A stretch of DNA of 64,000 nt from Fragum whitleyi. Lineage: Eukaryota > Mollusca > Bivalvia > Cardiida > Cardiidae. Below, one piece after another: positions 12,181-24,153 of this stretch. The notes beneath the pieces were generated by a model. The model searched no databases and was not told the DNA's origin. It saw only the letters and a list, made by a program, of their open reading frames with translations. Position 1 is the stretch's first letter, and every line of letters begins with the position of its first letter. The position numbers and the translations under genes were made by a program. The stretch is from NCBI GenBank assembly GCA_948146395.1, contig OX411559.1, positions 1,058,001-1,122,000 on the forward strand, written 5' to 3'.

Positions 12181-12552
12181 TTCTCGCCTTTATTAGGTGC
12201 ATAGTATGTTTTAGCTATTGGACACCAATTTGAAATTTTCAACGACCTAAAAATATGCTGATAAAATTGGAAGGTCAAAGCCACTGATCAATTATTTCTG
12301 AAAATCTCCTCCTAATTAAAATTGATTGATCTTCATTCAACCAAATGAGGTCTAAAAATACGCATCTGCGCAGACAAAAAGTTGGCAGATTGCTGAGAAA
12401 AAAGTGTAAAATCGGATTGTTTTGGCAAGAATTTCTACAGTTGCCAGTAAATAAGATTGATGGGGGTTCAACCGCGTTCAAATATCAAATATTTTCAATT
12501 TCATTCCCCTTGTACAACATAGAAGCCAGTCCTGTGTTTAGGGTGCCCAAAC

Positions 12553-12835
12553 CGTTAAGACACGCTCCAGAATCATTCAAAACACCTCGAAATTGTTCAA
12601 AACGATCAACAATTAAAACAAATCGATCAAAATTAAGGGTTTTTTGTATTGTGGAGACAATAAAAAGTTTAACTGGTCCATGAAGACACTAAAACAGAAA
12701 GAACGTAGATTTTTAAAGGGAGGTTATAGCATATCGCAAATTTCGTCCAATGTTCGCATCTCAAACTCTATTAGTTTCATTCGGAATTCATTCCAAAATC
12801 ATTCATCTTGTCATTTTTACCATGTTATTACTGTA
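12553..12835 (-). mobile_element. MITE family A, one end missing
   Basis: Retains ATTGTTCAAAACGATCAACA, AAAGGGAGGTTATAGCATAT, TTTCGTCCAATG and CATTCCAAAATCATTCATCT, ending ATTACTGTA. The overlapping 12345-12871 frames are repeat artefacts. Confidence 0.7.
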
Positions 12836-14111
12836 AAAAAAATCTACAACAAGCGAATATCTTTTGTTTAGGAGTGACCTCACTGGAATTTACTTCCGGA
12901 GGTCGTTGTATTACCTCCGTTGTATGGTAAAAGTAGATCTTAACGAAAAAATAGTGCGGCTTTAAAATGGCATTTTGAAGTAGAGAACAGTAATCCACGT
13001 GCATATTTATTTGATTTTTTGCTAGTCTTGCATCTCTTCTTTAATATAAGGCTTGGTTCGATCTTTTTTGTGCACGATTTCCTTTCCGGGAGGACGGATG
13101 AGCGACGGTGGGCGTGCCCGAACTAACTGACCTCTTCATAGGTGGAAAAAAGACGGTTCCTTTACTCTCACTTGAATAGCCCAAAAGTTAAACCTAAAAG
13201 ACCCAGTTATTTTAGTCTCAAATGATAGAACAATGAATGTAGATGAAGAGCTGGTGACGTAATATATAAACGCATTGTTATGGAATGCGCTGCAGCACCT
13301 GAAAGTTGAGCAATTTTATATAGAACAAAGAAGGCCAAAAATTGGGTGGGGTCTGACCTTTATTCTATTCCGGTGTGGCCCCTTGATTTATTGACCATAC
13401 GAAAACGAATGATTTTTCCTTTCAGTTTTACATAAAAGAATGTATTTTGTTACAGATCTGAAATATGCAGACACATATTTTATTTTGTTATCGGTGTCAA
13501 AGATAACAAAAAATCTAGAATGCTATCAGGTGTCGTCAAACAATACAGCATCTGAAAAAAAAACATCCGAGGATATCTTTAGGTATAATCTAAATATATA
13601 GTTTAATTTATTTTACTTTAGATTGGCCTTTATGATAATGTGGTTTAGATCTTAATGACTGACAAATTTAATCATAATACTAGTTATGCTCACATACAAC
13701 AGCACAGAGGCGATTTTTTGTTTTCATTCTTTCGGAAAAACAATCAAATTTAAAGCCTCAACCTATTCGGTCAACATAACAAGTCTTATAATCATAAGAA
13801 AAGCATGATTCCTCTTAAAACTTGTCAAATTGATAGCAATCAACCAATTGCCAACATTGTGACCAAATCTTGAAAAACATGGAAACTTTAGGTTGAAGGA
13901 ACGTTGCTTAGCAAACTTAGAGTGGAATATATTTATTAAAAATACATTCTAGGAATCTATTACTACGTGCTCCATACGCCGCCATGACTGAACCAATGTT
14001 AATAGCGGCGTTAAAACGATTCAAACACAAAATCTGAGTCCCTGTGACACCAAAATTCATTGATGTTAGACCAAAACCTGTCAAACCTGTCCCGCATTCA
14101 GGATAAATAAA
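12836..14111. other. No gene or repeat recognised
   Basis: A palindrome-like TTTACTTCCGGAGG...CCTCCGTTG stretch near 12888-12925 is visible, otherwise featureless AT-rich DNA. Confidence 0.45.
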
Positions 14112-14215
14112 CGTGGCAAACTTTTTGCAAATTATACCCCGCTTTGCACGCATGTGCGTGCAAAGCGGGGCACAATTTTCAAATAGTTTGTCACGTACTG
14201 TCAACCCGAACGTAG
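14112..14215 (-). mobile_element. Hairpin repeat C
   Basis: ACCCCGCTTTGCACGC and GCGTGCAAAGCGGGG form a perfect stem around an ATGT loop, with weaker outer arms. It lies inside the 135-codon minus-strand frame at 13917-14324, which argues against that frame being a gene. Confidence 0.85.
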
Positions 14216-15504
14216 AACTTGATGATGACATAACAATGATAATCAATATTCTAATCAAACATTTCATCAGTTTATCACCGTATTGAGTTCTCAACGCTCC
14301 CGGTGATGAAGTTATAAAGGCCATTGGTAGTGATATACCAATAATATATCCGATAATATTCTCAAATTTACATAAATCCTACCTTTAGATGAAACCGTTC
14401 ATGCGATATAGCCTGGCATAGTTACTGATCGATTTTATTGACCTGGTAATGACCTCTGTCATTGAAATAAAATAAAGACTTGACGATACCTACTAGACTG
14501 GCTCCCGTCCCACTGATCTGAAGTATTGTGAAACAATAAGCACAATTCAACTAGAGAAAGAAAATTTCTTATCAGATTAAATTCTCTGACTGGCCGATCA
14601 GTGTCAGTTTTTGAGAATATGGGAGGTAATTTGAAATAAAATAGTTAAACATGAGTGGTCTACCTTATTAATTTTAAAACTAACTGACTGCCTGGGAGCC
14701 AGGCTAGATACCTACATGAGCTATCATGGAAATAAACTTCTATCTGTACTAGGCATTGGTTCAATATGAAAACGTTTGCAAAACGATTGGGAAATGTTAA
14801 CCTATTTCGCACGTGTACTTACTTGCAAAGCGGGATATTGTTTGTACTTTTTCATCATAAACGAGGGGGATAGATATATTGTACATTTTTGTACACTGAT
14901 AAGATGCCATATATCAGTTCTTATTTTCATATAGGTGAAATACAAGACAAATCAAATAACCGATACCATTAGTTTAATCATTTACATGAATCATTTGCGA
15001 ATCCTTAAAACAGAAACATTCGCGAATGGAGTTGTCCCCCAGCATGCAATTCATATTGCTAATGGGGGACTGCAGCGTCACTGCAGCGTACGTTAAGGTA
15101 GTTGCTTTAAACATTCGTTTTTTTTAAGATTCAACTTTTCGGTAGATTACTTCTGATTGATATGCATGCACAATTTTAAGTGATTTATAATTGTCTTTTT
15201 TCTGTATAGTTCAATGAACTATAGACAAAAAAAATGACATTTGACCATTCAAAACTTTGTGAATCGATACGTCTCGCCTTTTACAAAAATTCAGATAAAA
15301 GACTATCCCATGGGCGAGTGTTTCGTAATCCGATTCTTTTGTATATACATGTAGTACCCGTTTTACGGCATAATTTTGATAATGAAATGATTGCCTAGGG
15401 AATATCCCCCAGAACAAATTTGAATCACATTATCCTAATCAAGCATTAGAATCCATCACGACCATTCATTATACTCTTGAAAAAAAATGTTTTCTCGATG
15501 GAGG
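14216..15504. other. No gene; one unique hairpin at 15031-15070
   Basis: GTCCCCCAGCATGCAAT and ATTGCTAATGGGGGAC pair as a two-step stem (8 bp plus 5 bp), followed by a repeated CACTGCAGCG. No copy seen elsewhere in the window. Confidence 0.45.
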
Positions 15505-15912
15505 TACAGTAAATTACATCGTGAAATTGACATTCATCTCAATCAAAGCCATTCTAAATCGCTCATTCAGCGCTCCATTCCTTCACTCCAAACACTCACT
15601 CATACCATTCAAAAATGCCCCAAAGGACTAAAAAATATAACATCAACAACTATACCTTCAAAATTAAAAAAGAAAGAACCAAATCGCGATTTTCATGACA
15701 TAATTGAAATTGTAAGCGTGAAGAAATAGGAAGCTATTTGTATAACTTTCATGATTATTTTATTAAAGGGAGGTAATACATAACGATATTGGATTACCCC
15801 CTTATATTTCACACAAAACTCGCTTCTCTCTCTCTCTCTCTCTCATTCAAAATCATTCTAAAATCATTCCAAAATCGTTCACCAGGTCAATTTCACGATA
15901 TTATTAACTGTA
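15505..15912 (-). mobile_element. MITE family A, subfamily II, full copy with internal (TC)n
   Basis: TACAGTAAATTACATCGTG ... TATTAACTGTA. A (TC)n run at 15824-15844 has grown where other copies read CGCTCCACACACTCATTC. Confidence 0.9.
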
Positions 15913-16228
15913 GTATAAATCTACATGTTGAACGAAATAAACTTGTGATCAAAGGGCGATTTTGTTTACTAATACTCTACTTTTGACCATGAACTCACTA
16001 AAACTTGTACATCTTTAAACTAACTGTACATGTACATCTGTATACAGATCGACCAACGAATAATACACACGTGAGAAGTTTGTTGACATTTTTTTACGAG
16101 ACTATTTGTATACTCTTTTATATATATTCCAGGCCATTCACACGAGCCCATCCTTACACACATAGGAAAGTTCAATTGGAAAATAGAGAGGTCAGTGCAT
16201 CGCTATTGTAAGTGTCTATATATTTATT

Positions 16229-16468
16229 TATGCCGCTTTCAACAATCTTTCAATCATATCGCGACAATTGCAACACCTAACAATGGTTTCCTGGTATTTC
16301 TTACACAAGTACTACTATTTCATCCTTTTCTAGCCTCAAGCTTCTTACTCACGAAGGTCTACGATTAAACCGAATGGGGGAAGACAAATTGTCGTCAAGA
16401 GTCGAACCCGGGACATTTTGAATCATAATGAATGATAGTCGGACGCGTTACCACTGCGCTATAACGAC
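16229..16468 (-). mobile_element. SINE-A copy, tRNA head to tail
   Basis: On the minus strand: a tRNA-like head with GTTATAGCGCAGTGGTAACG (A box) and GTCCCGGGTTCGAC (B box), the body TAGGAAAGGATGAAATAGTA, and the AATGTTGAAAGCGGC tail. Its head abuts a second, oppositely oriented copy. Confidence 0.75.
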
Positions 16469-16479
16469 GACTAGTCCTG

Positions 16480-16665
16480 ACATAATACGTTCGACTAATG
16501 GGTTGGTAATGATAAACCTGCGTGGGATAGCAGTTTGGGGATAGGAAAAGATGAAATAGTACTACTGGCGTGAGATATACTAGATATATATTGTTAGCTG
16601 CACAAGCCACCATAATGTGACAGTAAAAATGTTTAAAGCGACATTGAACCGATTAAAACAAACAC
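16480..16665 (+). mobile_element. SINE-A copy lacking the tRNA head
   Basis: GACTAATGGGTTGGTAATGA, CTGCGTGGGATAGCAG, GATAGGAAAAGATGAAATAG and GTTTAAAGCGACATTGAACC are the SINE body and tail in + orientation, head to head with the copy at 16229-16468. Confidence 0.7.
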
Positions 16666-16686
16666 TCTCGAATCCTTCCCTATACA

Positions 16687-16890
16687 AAGTTTAGAACATC
16701 ATGAAAAAGACAAACTGAATGATATTTGAATGATATCGGAATATAATTAAAAGAGTGAGAGGACTTAGATTTGAGTGAAATTAAAGGGGGTATTCTAATA
16801 TCCAATAAAATATACCTCCAAGGTATTTTAATTTCTTTTTTTGTCTTCAGAAATCTATCAGACGCTTACCAATTTCAATTTAGTCAGGGA
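16687..16890 (+). mobile_element. MITE family A, internally deleted
   Basis: Left end TTTAGAACATCATGAAAAAG, GAATATAATTAAAAGAGTGA, AAAGGGGGTATTCTAATATC joined directly to ATACCTCC; then CTATCAGACGCTTACC. The palindrome centre is collapsed. Confidence 0.6.
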
Positions 16891-17232
16891 AATCGTTATG
16901 TACCGCCGACAAAGACCAATCAAATGCTTCCGAATCAGCACAAGCAAATGAAATCACTGTATCATAGATGTCTTAAGCAGTATATTTTAAAACGATGAAA
17001 ACTGCCAATGTTACGCACTTTCACATTTACGCAAAACTACATTTAAGTGTGTCTTTCACCTTTGAAGATTAATCTTCATATTTTTTAGGTCGCTCTTTTT
17101 ACAAAAATATCGTGATTTGGAACTTTTCTTCAATTGTATTCGCCTATACGATGAATACGCTCGCAGATTTTAAAAAAAAAGAAACACTTTCAATTCAGCG
17201 AAAAGTCCCGAAAAAGATTCGTTGCTCATTAA

Positions 17233-17330
17233 AGTTGGAGATTCACAAAACTCTATTATGTGGGTACTCATTTGAATCGGCTTGATAAGACAATTCCAAT
17301 GAGAACCCACAAAAGCTAGTTTGAAAAAGA
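17233..17330 (+). repeat. Repeat E
   Basis: GTGGGTACTCATTTGAATCG and GACAATTCCAATGAGAACCC form an inverted repeat around TTGATAA, matching 51667-51790 and 52243-52360. Confidence 0.6.
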
Positions 17331-17626
17331 AAAGTAAGAAATATTTGAAAACAACATCAAATCGACCTCGACTATCAGTCGCTCTGTTTTTTTCCCAATT
17401 ACCATGTTTGTTCTGCTGTAATTAGCGAAGTTTAAATTAGAATTAATAGTTGTGGGATAATTATAGATGCAAAATCTTCCTAGAATACAAATAGTAGGAA
17501 ACTAAAACACTTTCCTGTTATTCCATAAAACTTGTTTGAGTTTGTTCATGCCGAACTTTCGATGAAAGGCGCGTGTTGATCATCCGTTGGCCCATATACG
17601 CCAGTCCAATACCCGCCTAAATGGTT

Positions 17627-17910
17627 GCCAACCCGATTAGCTCAGTTGGTAGAGGACCGGACTTCAAAACATTTGAAGTGCGACGGCGTGGGTTCAAACC
17701 CGGGCTGGCACACTAACAAAAACTAGTTGTCTTTCGGATGAGACGTCAAACCGAGGCCCCGTGAGACGGTGCTTTACACCGAGCACGTTAAAGAACCATC
17801 AGCAGTAGATTCGTCATGTGTCCTTGCACTATCCTCCGTAACAACTAACCGTCTTCTCGTCCCTCGAATGGGCTTGTGCTACGGTAGCGACGATAAATAA
17901 ACGGAAATAC
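17627..17910 (+). mobile_element. tRNA-derived SINE with conserved core domain
   Basis: Head: ATTAGCTCAGTTGGTAGAGG (A box) and GGGTTCAAACCC (B box). Body: CTTTCGGATGAGACGTCAAA, CCGAGGCCCCGTGAGACGG, GAGCACGTTAAAGAACC. Core-domain SINEs of this kind are widespread in marine invertebrates. End approximate, after ATAAATAAACGGAAATACAT. Different family from SINE-A. Confidence 0.75.
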
Positions 17911-18447
17911 ATACACCCGCCCCAATAAGAGGGCTAGGTGTTGCCTGGGTTAGTATGATGATATTGAAAGATCAGGGCATTTACACACTGTATTTGATAA
18001 CGTTAAGTCATAATTGATTAAAAAGAAATATTTTTAAAATGTAAGATCAGCTGGTGTAGACCAGGATCAGACTGCACATTTATGTAGATGTCTTTACCTC
18101 CATCATTAGCAGGAATATTTCGGGTATAGCCTGACAAGGGTTAAATTTGCTTTAAAGACGCTCAATGTTTGAAAATCGTTGTATACTGAGCCACAAAAAA
18201 AACGTAGCATTGTTTAAACCTGTAGAAAATTTAAAAATTAATGCGACATTTGATAATCATGGAATAAATGAATTCGACAGATCTCTACGTTAGAAAATCA
18301 ATACCAAATTTTAAATCTTAGCATTGCTGTTTTAATGGGCTATGCGTAACAAGGTGACCCTGAGCATAAAATGGTAAGAGTTTTGTGATAAAAAAATGCA
18401 AAAATAATATTTTCCTTACATTCGTGCGTCAGTACTGATAATACAAC
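17911..18447. other. No gene; fragment of repeat K
   Basis: 18041-18150 holds GACCAGGATCAGACTGCACA and TTAGCAGGAATATTTCGGG, matching repeat K. Confidence 0.4.
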
Positions 18448-18564
18448 AGTAAAACACGGTGCAAACTGCTTGCCAATTTTCATCCCCGTTTGCACTTACA
18501 CTTGCGTGCAAAGTGGGGTAAATTTGGCAAACAGTTTGCATCGTTTTGTCATCCTGAACGGAGT
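18448..18564 (+). mobile_element. Hairpin repeat C
   Basis: ACGGTGCAAACTG outer arm, CCCCGTTTGCACTTAC / TGCGTGCAAAGTGGGG inner arms, ATCCTGAACGGAG right end. Confidence 0.75.
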
Positions 18565-18819
18565 GCTTGTTTGAGAGATCGAGTAAGACTCCACAAGCTT
18601 TTTCAGAATCTTTCGTCGTAATCGAAATTACAGGACATTGATTTAACTCAAGACTCAAGGTTCATTGGTGGTTTTGATAATACGTTCTTATATGACCAAA
18701 ATATCGAAATTTACAGCTTTGATTAGCAACTGTTACGTTGCCGCGGTCATGTAGCGACGATTCGAATTGTCTGACAAAGGATTTGGACAAGCCTAAATAT
18801 ATGTCTGCCAGTGAAGAAT

Positions 18820-19255
18820 TACAGTCATCTACACCGTGAAATTGACATGGTTTATGCTTTTTGAACGATTTCCGTATTTAATTGAATGAGTGGGAGGAGC
18901 GAGTGTTTAATTAATTTTAAGGGAGGTAATTCATTATCGCTAATTTCGTCCAACTGGACGAAATTAGAGATATTTTATTACCTCGCTTTGAAAAAGTGTA
19001 CGAACTTTTCTGTTTAGTGTCTGTAAGAACTAATCAAATCCACACCAGCCAATAAAATTATATAATGATTCTGTTGAATAAATTTTGATCGTTTTGCACG
19101 ATTTCAAAGCGATTTTGAACAATCTCTGAGCGGTTTTTTTTTTTCAGTTATTTGAGTGAGTGTTATGGAAAGAGTAGGTAAATTGTGTGCTGGTCGAATG
19201 CTTCAGCATAGTTTTGATCGTGGTGAATGTCGATTTCACGATGTTTGGAATTGCA
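18820..19255 (+). mobile_element. MITE family A, full-length but diverged ends
   Basis: TTACAGTCATCTACACCGTG left; GCTAATTTCGTCCAACTGGA central palindrome with ACGAAATTAGAGATATTTTA; right end CGATTTCACGATGTTTGGAA. Confidence 0.8.
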
Positions 19256-19806
19256 TACGCCGTCCAGTGAAGAGTTATGAGGGCATGCATAATTTATGAT
19301 TTAAGACTTGTACTTCAATTCCTTCTCAATACCCCCATTCAAAAAAATCCAATAGCAATACTGCCTAACAAGCTCAGATCCAGAAACTAATCCGAGAAAA
19401 TATATTTCTCCAAATCCGATTCGATATAGAAAAATAGTCCGTCTTTACTTGAAAATACAACCAACTTACCCCCGGTTCATTATCTATCTTCCTACGCTGA
19501 TTAACGACGGGGTATGGTTAAAACCGAAAATAGATCCTTAAAGCACTGATTTGTCTAATTCTCGCACAATATAAGAATTCCAAATAGGCCTAGTGTAGCG
19601 TGTTTGATGGAAAAATAACGCTAGCTTCGAACAACACACTCCAATGTGTTAAACACGGTTTTCTCCACCACTGAGCGAGTCAGCGTGAGGATCGCAGATC
19701 AATATTTCCAATATTCCGCCGAAGTCCCCCCCCCCACCTTTCCTCCGACTACCATTTTCAATAACCCTTTATTCTAGGGAATTTAGATATAGATCATAGA
19801 TAACTG
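19256..19806. other. No gene recognised
   Basis: Contains a C-run (CCCCCCCCCC near 19726). Nothing else supported. Confidence 0.4.
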
Positions 19807-19935
19807 CCCTGTGTTCCAAATGACAAAGCGGTGCAAACTGTTTGCTAATTTAAACCCGCTTTGCACGTGCACTTGGGTGCAAAGCAGGGAAAAAATGTGA
19901 AAAAGTTTACACCGTTTTACATCTTGAACGCAGAA
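19807..19935 (+). mobile_element. Hairpin repeat C
   Basis: AGCGGTGCAAACTG, ACCCGCTTTGCACGTGC, TGGGTGCAAAGCAGGG and TTGAACGCAG retain the family order; arms partly diverged. Confidence 0.75.
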
Positions 19936-20009
19936 CAGTATATAGAAGAACTTGTATTTAGCGAGACCACCAAGAAGCGGTAGTTATGAGAATGAATTTA
20001 TAAATTTTA

Positions 20010-20262
20010 CTCGTCACGCGAAAAGGGACCATCTGGTAACTTTGTAAAATGAATATTTGAAAAAGAGATTTGGTGCAGCATTGGTCAACCAGAGGTCGCA
20101 TTTCAATAATTCTTTCACTGGAAGGTAGATTGAACATTCTAGATTCAGAAAATAAGCCCATTACGAAAAGTATCGACCATAGTCAGTCTGCGCAAACCGC
20201 GCAGTCTGACTAGGGTCGATACTTTACGCACTTCCCAGATGGTCCCTTTTCGCGTGACGAGT
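20010..20262 (+). mobile_element. TIR element I with perfect central palindrome
   Basis: Ends ACTCGTCACGCGAAAAGGGA (20010) and CCCTTTTCGCGTGACGAGT (to 20262) are exact complements over about 28 bp. An inner palindrome at 20168-20224 pairs AAGTATCGACC...CAGTCTGCGC with GCGCAGTCTG...GGTCGATACTT. Second copy 32684-32932, deleted copy 36534-36685. Non-coding, 253 bp. Confidence 0.9.
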
Positions 20263-20490
20263 CACAAATTTAAGAACATAAAAGATAATATTATATATAC
20301 ATAACAACGAATTAATATTTTCTTTAAGTTCATACTTATTATTTATTTTTAAATCCAAATTTGATAAAATTCTCAGTTTAGCAGGAAAAAAGTTTTACAA
20401 CCTCGGACCCTGAATATGCAATGATCGAAACAAGGATATTAGAAAGAATTTTGTTCAGATTGAGACTTGAGACAAAGACGGTAGGAACAT

Positions 20491-20880
20491 TACAGTTGGT
20501 AACATCGCTGAATTGACAGGGTGAATGATTTTAGAAGGAATTTTAGTGAGTGTATCGATTAATTGATTGAATGGAGTTTTACGCCGCTTTTTCAACAATT
20601 TTTTAGTTGTATCGCTGGGACAAGAGCCTATAACAATGAATCGCGGGTACATGTATGGGTCTCACCAGTACTGCCATTAGGTCCTTTCCTAGCCTCCAGC
20701 TGCTATCCCACATTGGTCTGCGATTATCAAACCATAGGTGAGAGACAAATAGTCAGAAAGAATGAATGCCACCGTCAGGGTTGAGTATTTGCAGAGACTT
20801 AAATGATTTTAACTCGACGAAATTATTGATGATTTATTACCTGCCTTTATAAAAATCTACGCATTTTTCCATTCAGAATA
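20491..20880 (+). mobile_element. MITE family A split by a SINE
   Basis: Left part TACAGTTGGTAACATCGCTG to about 20562; right part from about 20786 (TTAAATGATTTTAACTCGACG, TTATTACCTGCCTTTATAAAA). The right TIR is not recognisable. Confidence 0.7.
20563..20785 (-). mobile_element. SINE-A inserted in MITE A
   Basis: Minus-strand SINE: tail (GATTGAATGGAGTTTTACGC on +), CAGCTGCTATCCCACA (complement of the TGTGGGATAGCAGCTG body block), AGAGACAAATAGTC, and a head remnant GCCACCGTC. The tRNA head is largely missing. Confidence 0.75.
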
Positions 20881-21644
20881 TTGCTCGGACTTTTCCGTAA
20901 ATTGGAAAGTACCTCGGGCGTAAGTGTAGTTAATTTTGGTCCTTTTTTAGGTAATTCGACTGCTGGTGGTACTTAGGTTACTTTATGAAGAAAATCACAT
21001 GTAAAAATTCTTTCCGATTTTCAGTGGAGATCTTTTGGGCATATTATAATATGATGACAAAATGCATTAAAAACAAATTATAATATGCCCTGTTTTATTC
21101 TTTCGTTGATTTTGTTTTTAAGCAACGTCATCCTTAGTGGGATGGTTGATAAAATGACTTCATGTCAACCCTAGGGCGAAATGACGCCCTTTCTGGGCTG
21201 CACCCTTGTTATTCCCTTGGTCTAGTCAGTAGAATTGCCAAGGGTTCAGGAGTGGATTGGGCCATGATATAACGGCGGTAACAATTTGATATAACGACGA
21301 AAGAGCGTACGACTGAAGGTAAACGCAACAACAACGGAAACAAAACGAATTAACGATTGTACGAAAACGACAACACGACGATATTGTACAACAAGACGTA
21401 ACGGCGGCATGGGTGGAATTTGTCCACAGGCATTAAACCATCGTAACTTCAGCCTTGTTCAAACTGTAGTTAGGATGTTACTGTCGCCTTCCGACGAGGT
21501 TCGCTGGACAAACATATAAACGAACCCTAAACATTTTAAACAATTTCAAATACCGAATACCGTAGATAACTAAACGATTGCCTCCAAAAGATAGGCAAAT
21601 CAAACGCGGGTGCGTTGTGTATCTTGAAAACAATTTTAAGCAGC
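20881..21644. other. Unique hairpin and ACG-rich tract
   Basis: 21037-21090 is a hairpin (GGGCATATTATAAT / ATTATAATATGCCC). 21265-21410 is unusually rich in AACGACG/AACGG words with high CpG for this genome and no clear frame. Origin unknown. Confidence 0.45.
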
Positions 21645-21773
21645 CCTGCGTTCAGAATCACCGAACGGTGCAAACAGTTTTTCCAATTATACCCTGCCTT
21701 GCACGCAAGCGCACGTGCAAAGCTGGGTATAATTGGAAAACTATTTGCACCGTTCGGTGATTCTGAACGCAGG
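21645..21773 (+). mobile_element. Hairpin repeat C, best-preserved copy
   Basis: 129-bp near-perfect palindrome. Left arm CCTGCGTTCAGAATCACCGA...CAATTATACCC; right arm GGGTATAATTGG...GGTGATTCTGAACGCAGG; arms about 50 bp with only a few differences. Eight copies in the window set the consensus. Confidence 0.92.
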
Positions 21774-21848
21774 TCAGGTATTAAAAGGGAAATAACAGTG
21801 GTAAATCAAAGTTGAGCCGAGAAGCTGGCGGTGTGGAAAGAGTTTTCG

Positions 21849-22281
21849 GGTAATGTTAGTTCCATCGTAAAATTGTCGATTATCTCGATCAAAATCATTC
21901 AAAATCGCTCGCTCAGCGCTCCATTTATTCATTCCAAACACTCACTCAAACCATTCAAAAACGCTCTGAGATTTATAAAAACTAAAAAAAAATGTAATCC
22001 ACATTTCATTCAAAGCGATCAAATCTTTCCATGATTATATTGACTGGCGTGGATTTTATGTATCTTATTAGTTCGCGAATACACTTAAACACACAAATAC
22101 GTAGATCTAGATAAAGGGAGGTAATAAATATCGATTCTTTCGTCCAATTGAACGAAATTAGAGATATTGGCTTGGTTCCCTTTAAAATCTATTAAAAACT
22201 CGCTCCGCCGACCCATTCAATCGTATCCCGAAATCACTCCAAAACCATTTATATAGTCAATTACACAATGTTGTTAACTAT
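21849..22281 (-). mobile_element. MITE family A, full copy
   Basis: Left end TTAGTTCCATCGTAAAATTG (degraded), GCTCGCTCAGCGCTCCATTT, central TTTCGTCCAATTGAACGAAA, right end ACAATGTTGTTAACTATA. Confidence 0.8.
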
Positions 22282-22863
22282 ATTATTTGTGTGAGAAATA
22301 CCAAGAATCCATGATCAGACGATCCAGTTGCCGTGATATGACTAAATCACTGATAACAGTGGCGTCAAAGCCCATTCAAACAAATAAAAACAAATAAAAG
22401 GATTTGCGTGCCATGATTTTACGGCGCTGACTCTGTGTATAATTGAATATAGCGGTCAACCTGGATCAATATTATTTCCAGGCGTATGGTCATTAATTAA
22501 CTTTTTGCCCGAGGATTTACTCATGCATATTTCACATATAAACAAATGATTGAATCGGAGATGCGTTGTATACTCTTTTCTTTACCTTATTTGGAAATAC
22601 GAGTTCTCTCTTTTTTGATATAAAGAACAGTGAACGTAAAACCATTGCCAGCACATTGTATCCTTAAATTTATAGGCCCTTTTAATGATTTTGAAGTGAC
22701 CAACTTAAATAGATTTTTTGAAAATAAATCTTTGGTTTAAGGTAGCACACCTAATTAGATATTTTGAAATCAGATCGATTTTGGAAAGTTGGGAGACATT
22801 CTTAGATTTCTGTTTAACGAAATGTTTTGTGCCGATTTTATTGTTTTTTCGTTAGGGATTGAC

Positions 22864-23277
22864 TACAGTTAACAACAACGTAAAATTTATACAAGTTGAT
22901 TGAATTTAGAATGATTATGGAGTGAAATTCAATGAGTGTGTGGAGCAAGTCATGTATGATTTTTCAAGGCGGGTAAAACTTGATCGCTAATTTCGTCCTT
23001 TTGGACAAAATTAGCGTAATTTTTTTACCTCCCTTTAATAAAATCTACGTTTATTACTGTTTTTGTATTTTTATGGTCAAATCAGACGCTTGAAAATCAA
23101 CATGCAATTATTTTAACGGTTTGATTGAAATGTTGATCACTTTGAGATAATTCGCATCGTTCTTTGAACTACAAGTATTTCGGAGCGTTTTTGAATAATT
23201 TGTGACAGTGTTTGGAATGAATAATTGGAGCGCTGAATGAGTGATTGTGAATGGTTTGATCGATCTGATTAACTGTA
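22864..23277 (+). mobile_element. MITE family A, right TIR shortened
   Basis: TACAGTTAACAACAACGTAA left; centre GCTAATTTCGTCCTTTTGGA / CAAAATTAGCG; right end jumps from GGTTTGATCGATCTGA to TTAACTGTA, losing most of the TIR. Confidence 0.85.
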
Positions 23278-23401
23278 CTTTAAGTGTTTAGCCCTATCCA
23301 CCTGCGCCTACATGACAAGCAAAAGCCGAAAAGGGTAGAGACGATAAGCCTTTGGGTATATTTTTGTGCAATGCACTATACATTTGTTTGTTTGTTTCTT
23401 C

Positions 23402-23545
23402 GAACGGGGTTTAACACCGCTTTTAACAGTTTTCAACTTATATCCGGTGACTGAAGCTTCTAACAACTGATTCCGGATATGTCTCGTACATGTCTACCAT
23501 TACATAATTTTCTAGTATCCAATTGTATACAATTTTCCAACCATT
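23402..23545 (-). mobile_element. SINE-A, diverged 3' half
   Basis: GGGGTTTAACACCGCTTTTA and CAGTTTTCAACTTATATC on + are complements of the SINE tail; the rest decays toward 23545. Confidence 0.5.
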
Positions 23546-24153
23546 TGGTCGCTGAAACGACTTGGATGAAAAACAAGATCATTTGGAAAAAGCAACAATA
23601 TTACTTGAAAAAAAACAACAACATAATTTCGAAAAATTGCCCTGTAATGGTGAACAAACATTAAAATGTACATTCAAAAATTCAAATGAAAATAAGTAAC
23701 TTTAGAGATAAAAAATATTTCATAGTATCAAATTCATTAACGCAATAAGCATGTCCAGTTTATAAAAGTTAGACTTTCTCAGTTTGTTCTCTGTATAAAA
23801 CAAAGGAATACATGCAATCATCGTCTTTTAGATGACAACCAATCGTCGTAACTATATCTTTATTCAAGCTTCATTTAGGACATTTTGGTCGTCCGTCTAA
23901 GACTTGCATTCAATCGTTAAAATGTACCATCCTTATTAGTAGATCGATTTTGCTCACCAAAGAGTTCTTATTAAAACGATGTCTTGTTCTAAATAAGCCA
24001 CGCCATGAAAGCTCAGACAGACAGATTATCTGAAATATGAAATCATACTGCACGTGACGTTTCAAACAAGTTGACACGTGGGCAACGTTAAGGCTTAGAT
24101 CAGCCTGTGCACCCGCACAATCCGACATGAGTCTTAATTAGGCGCTTACAATA

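Noticed and set aside
12345..12871. Two overlapping + strand frames of 112 and 75 codons
   Set aside because: Both lie mostly in a truncated MITE A copy.
13917..14324. 135-codon minus-strand frame with a hydrophobic, signal-like stretch (MKCLIRILIIIVM)
   Set aside because: It contains hairpin repeat C at 14112-14215 in its middle; there are no splice or promoter signals and no domain.
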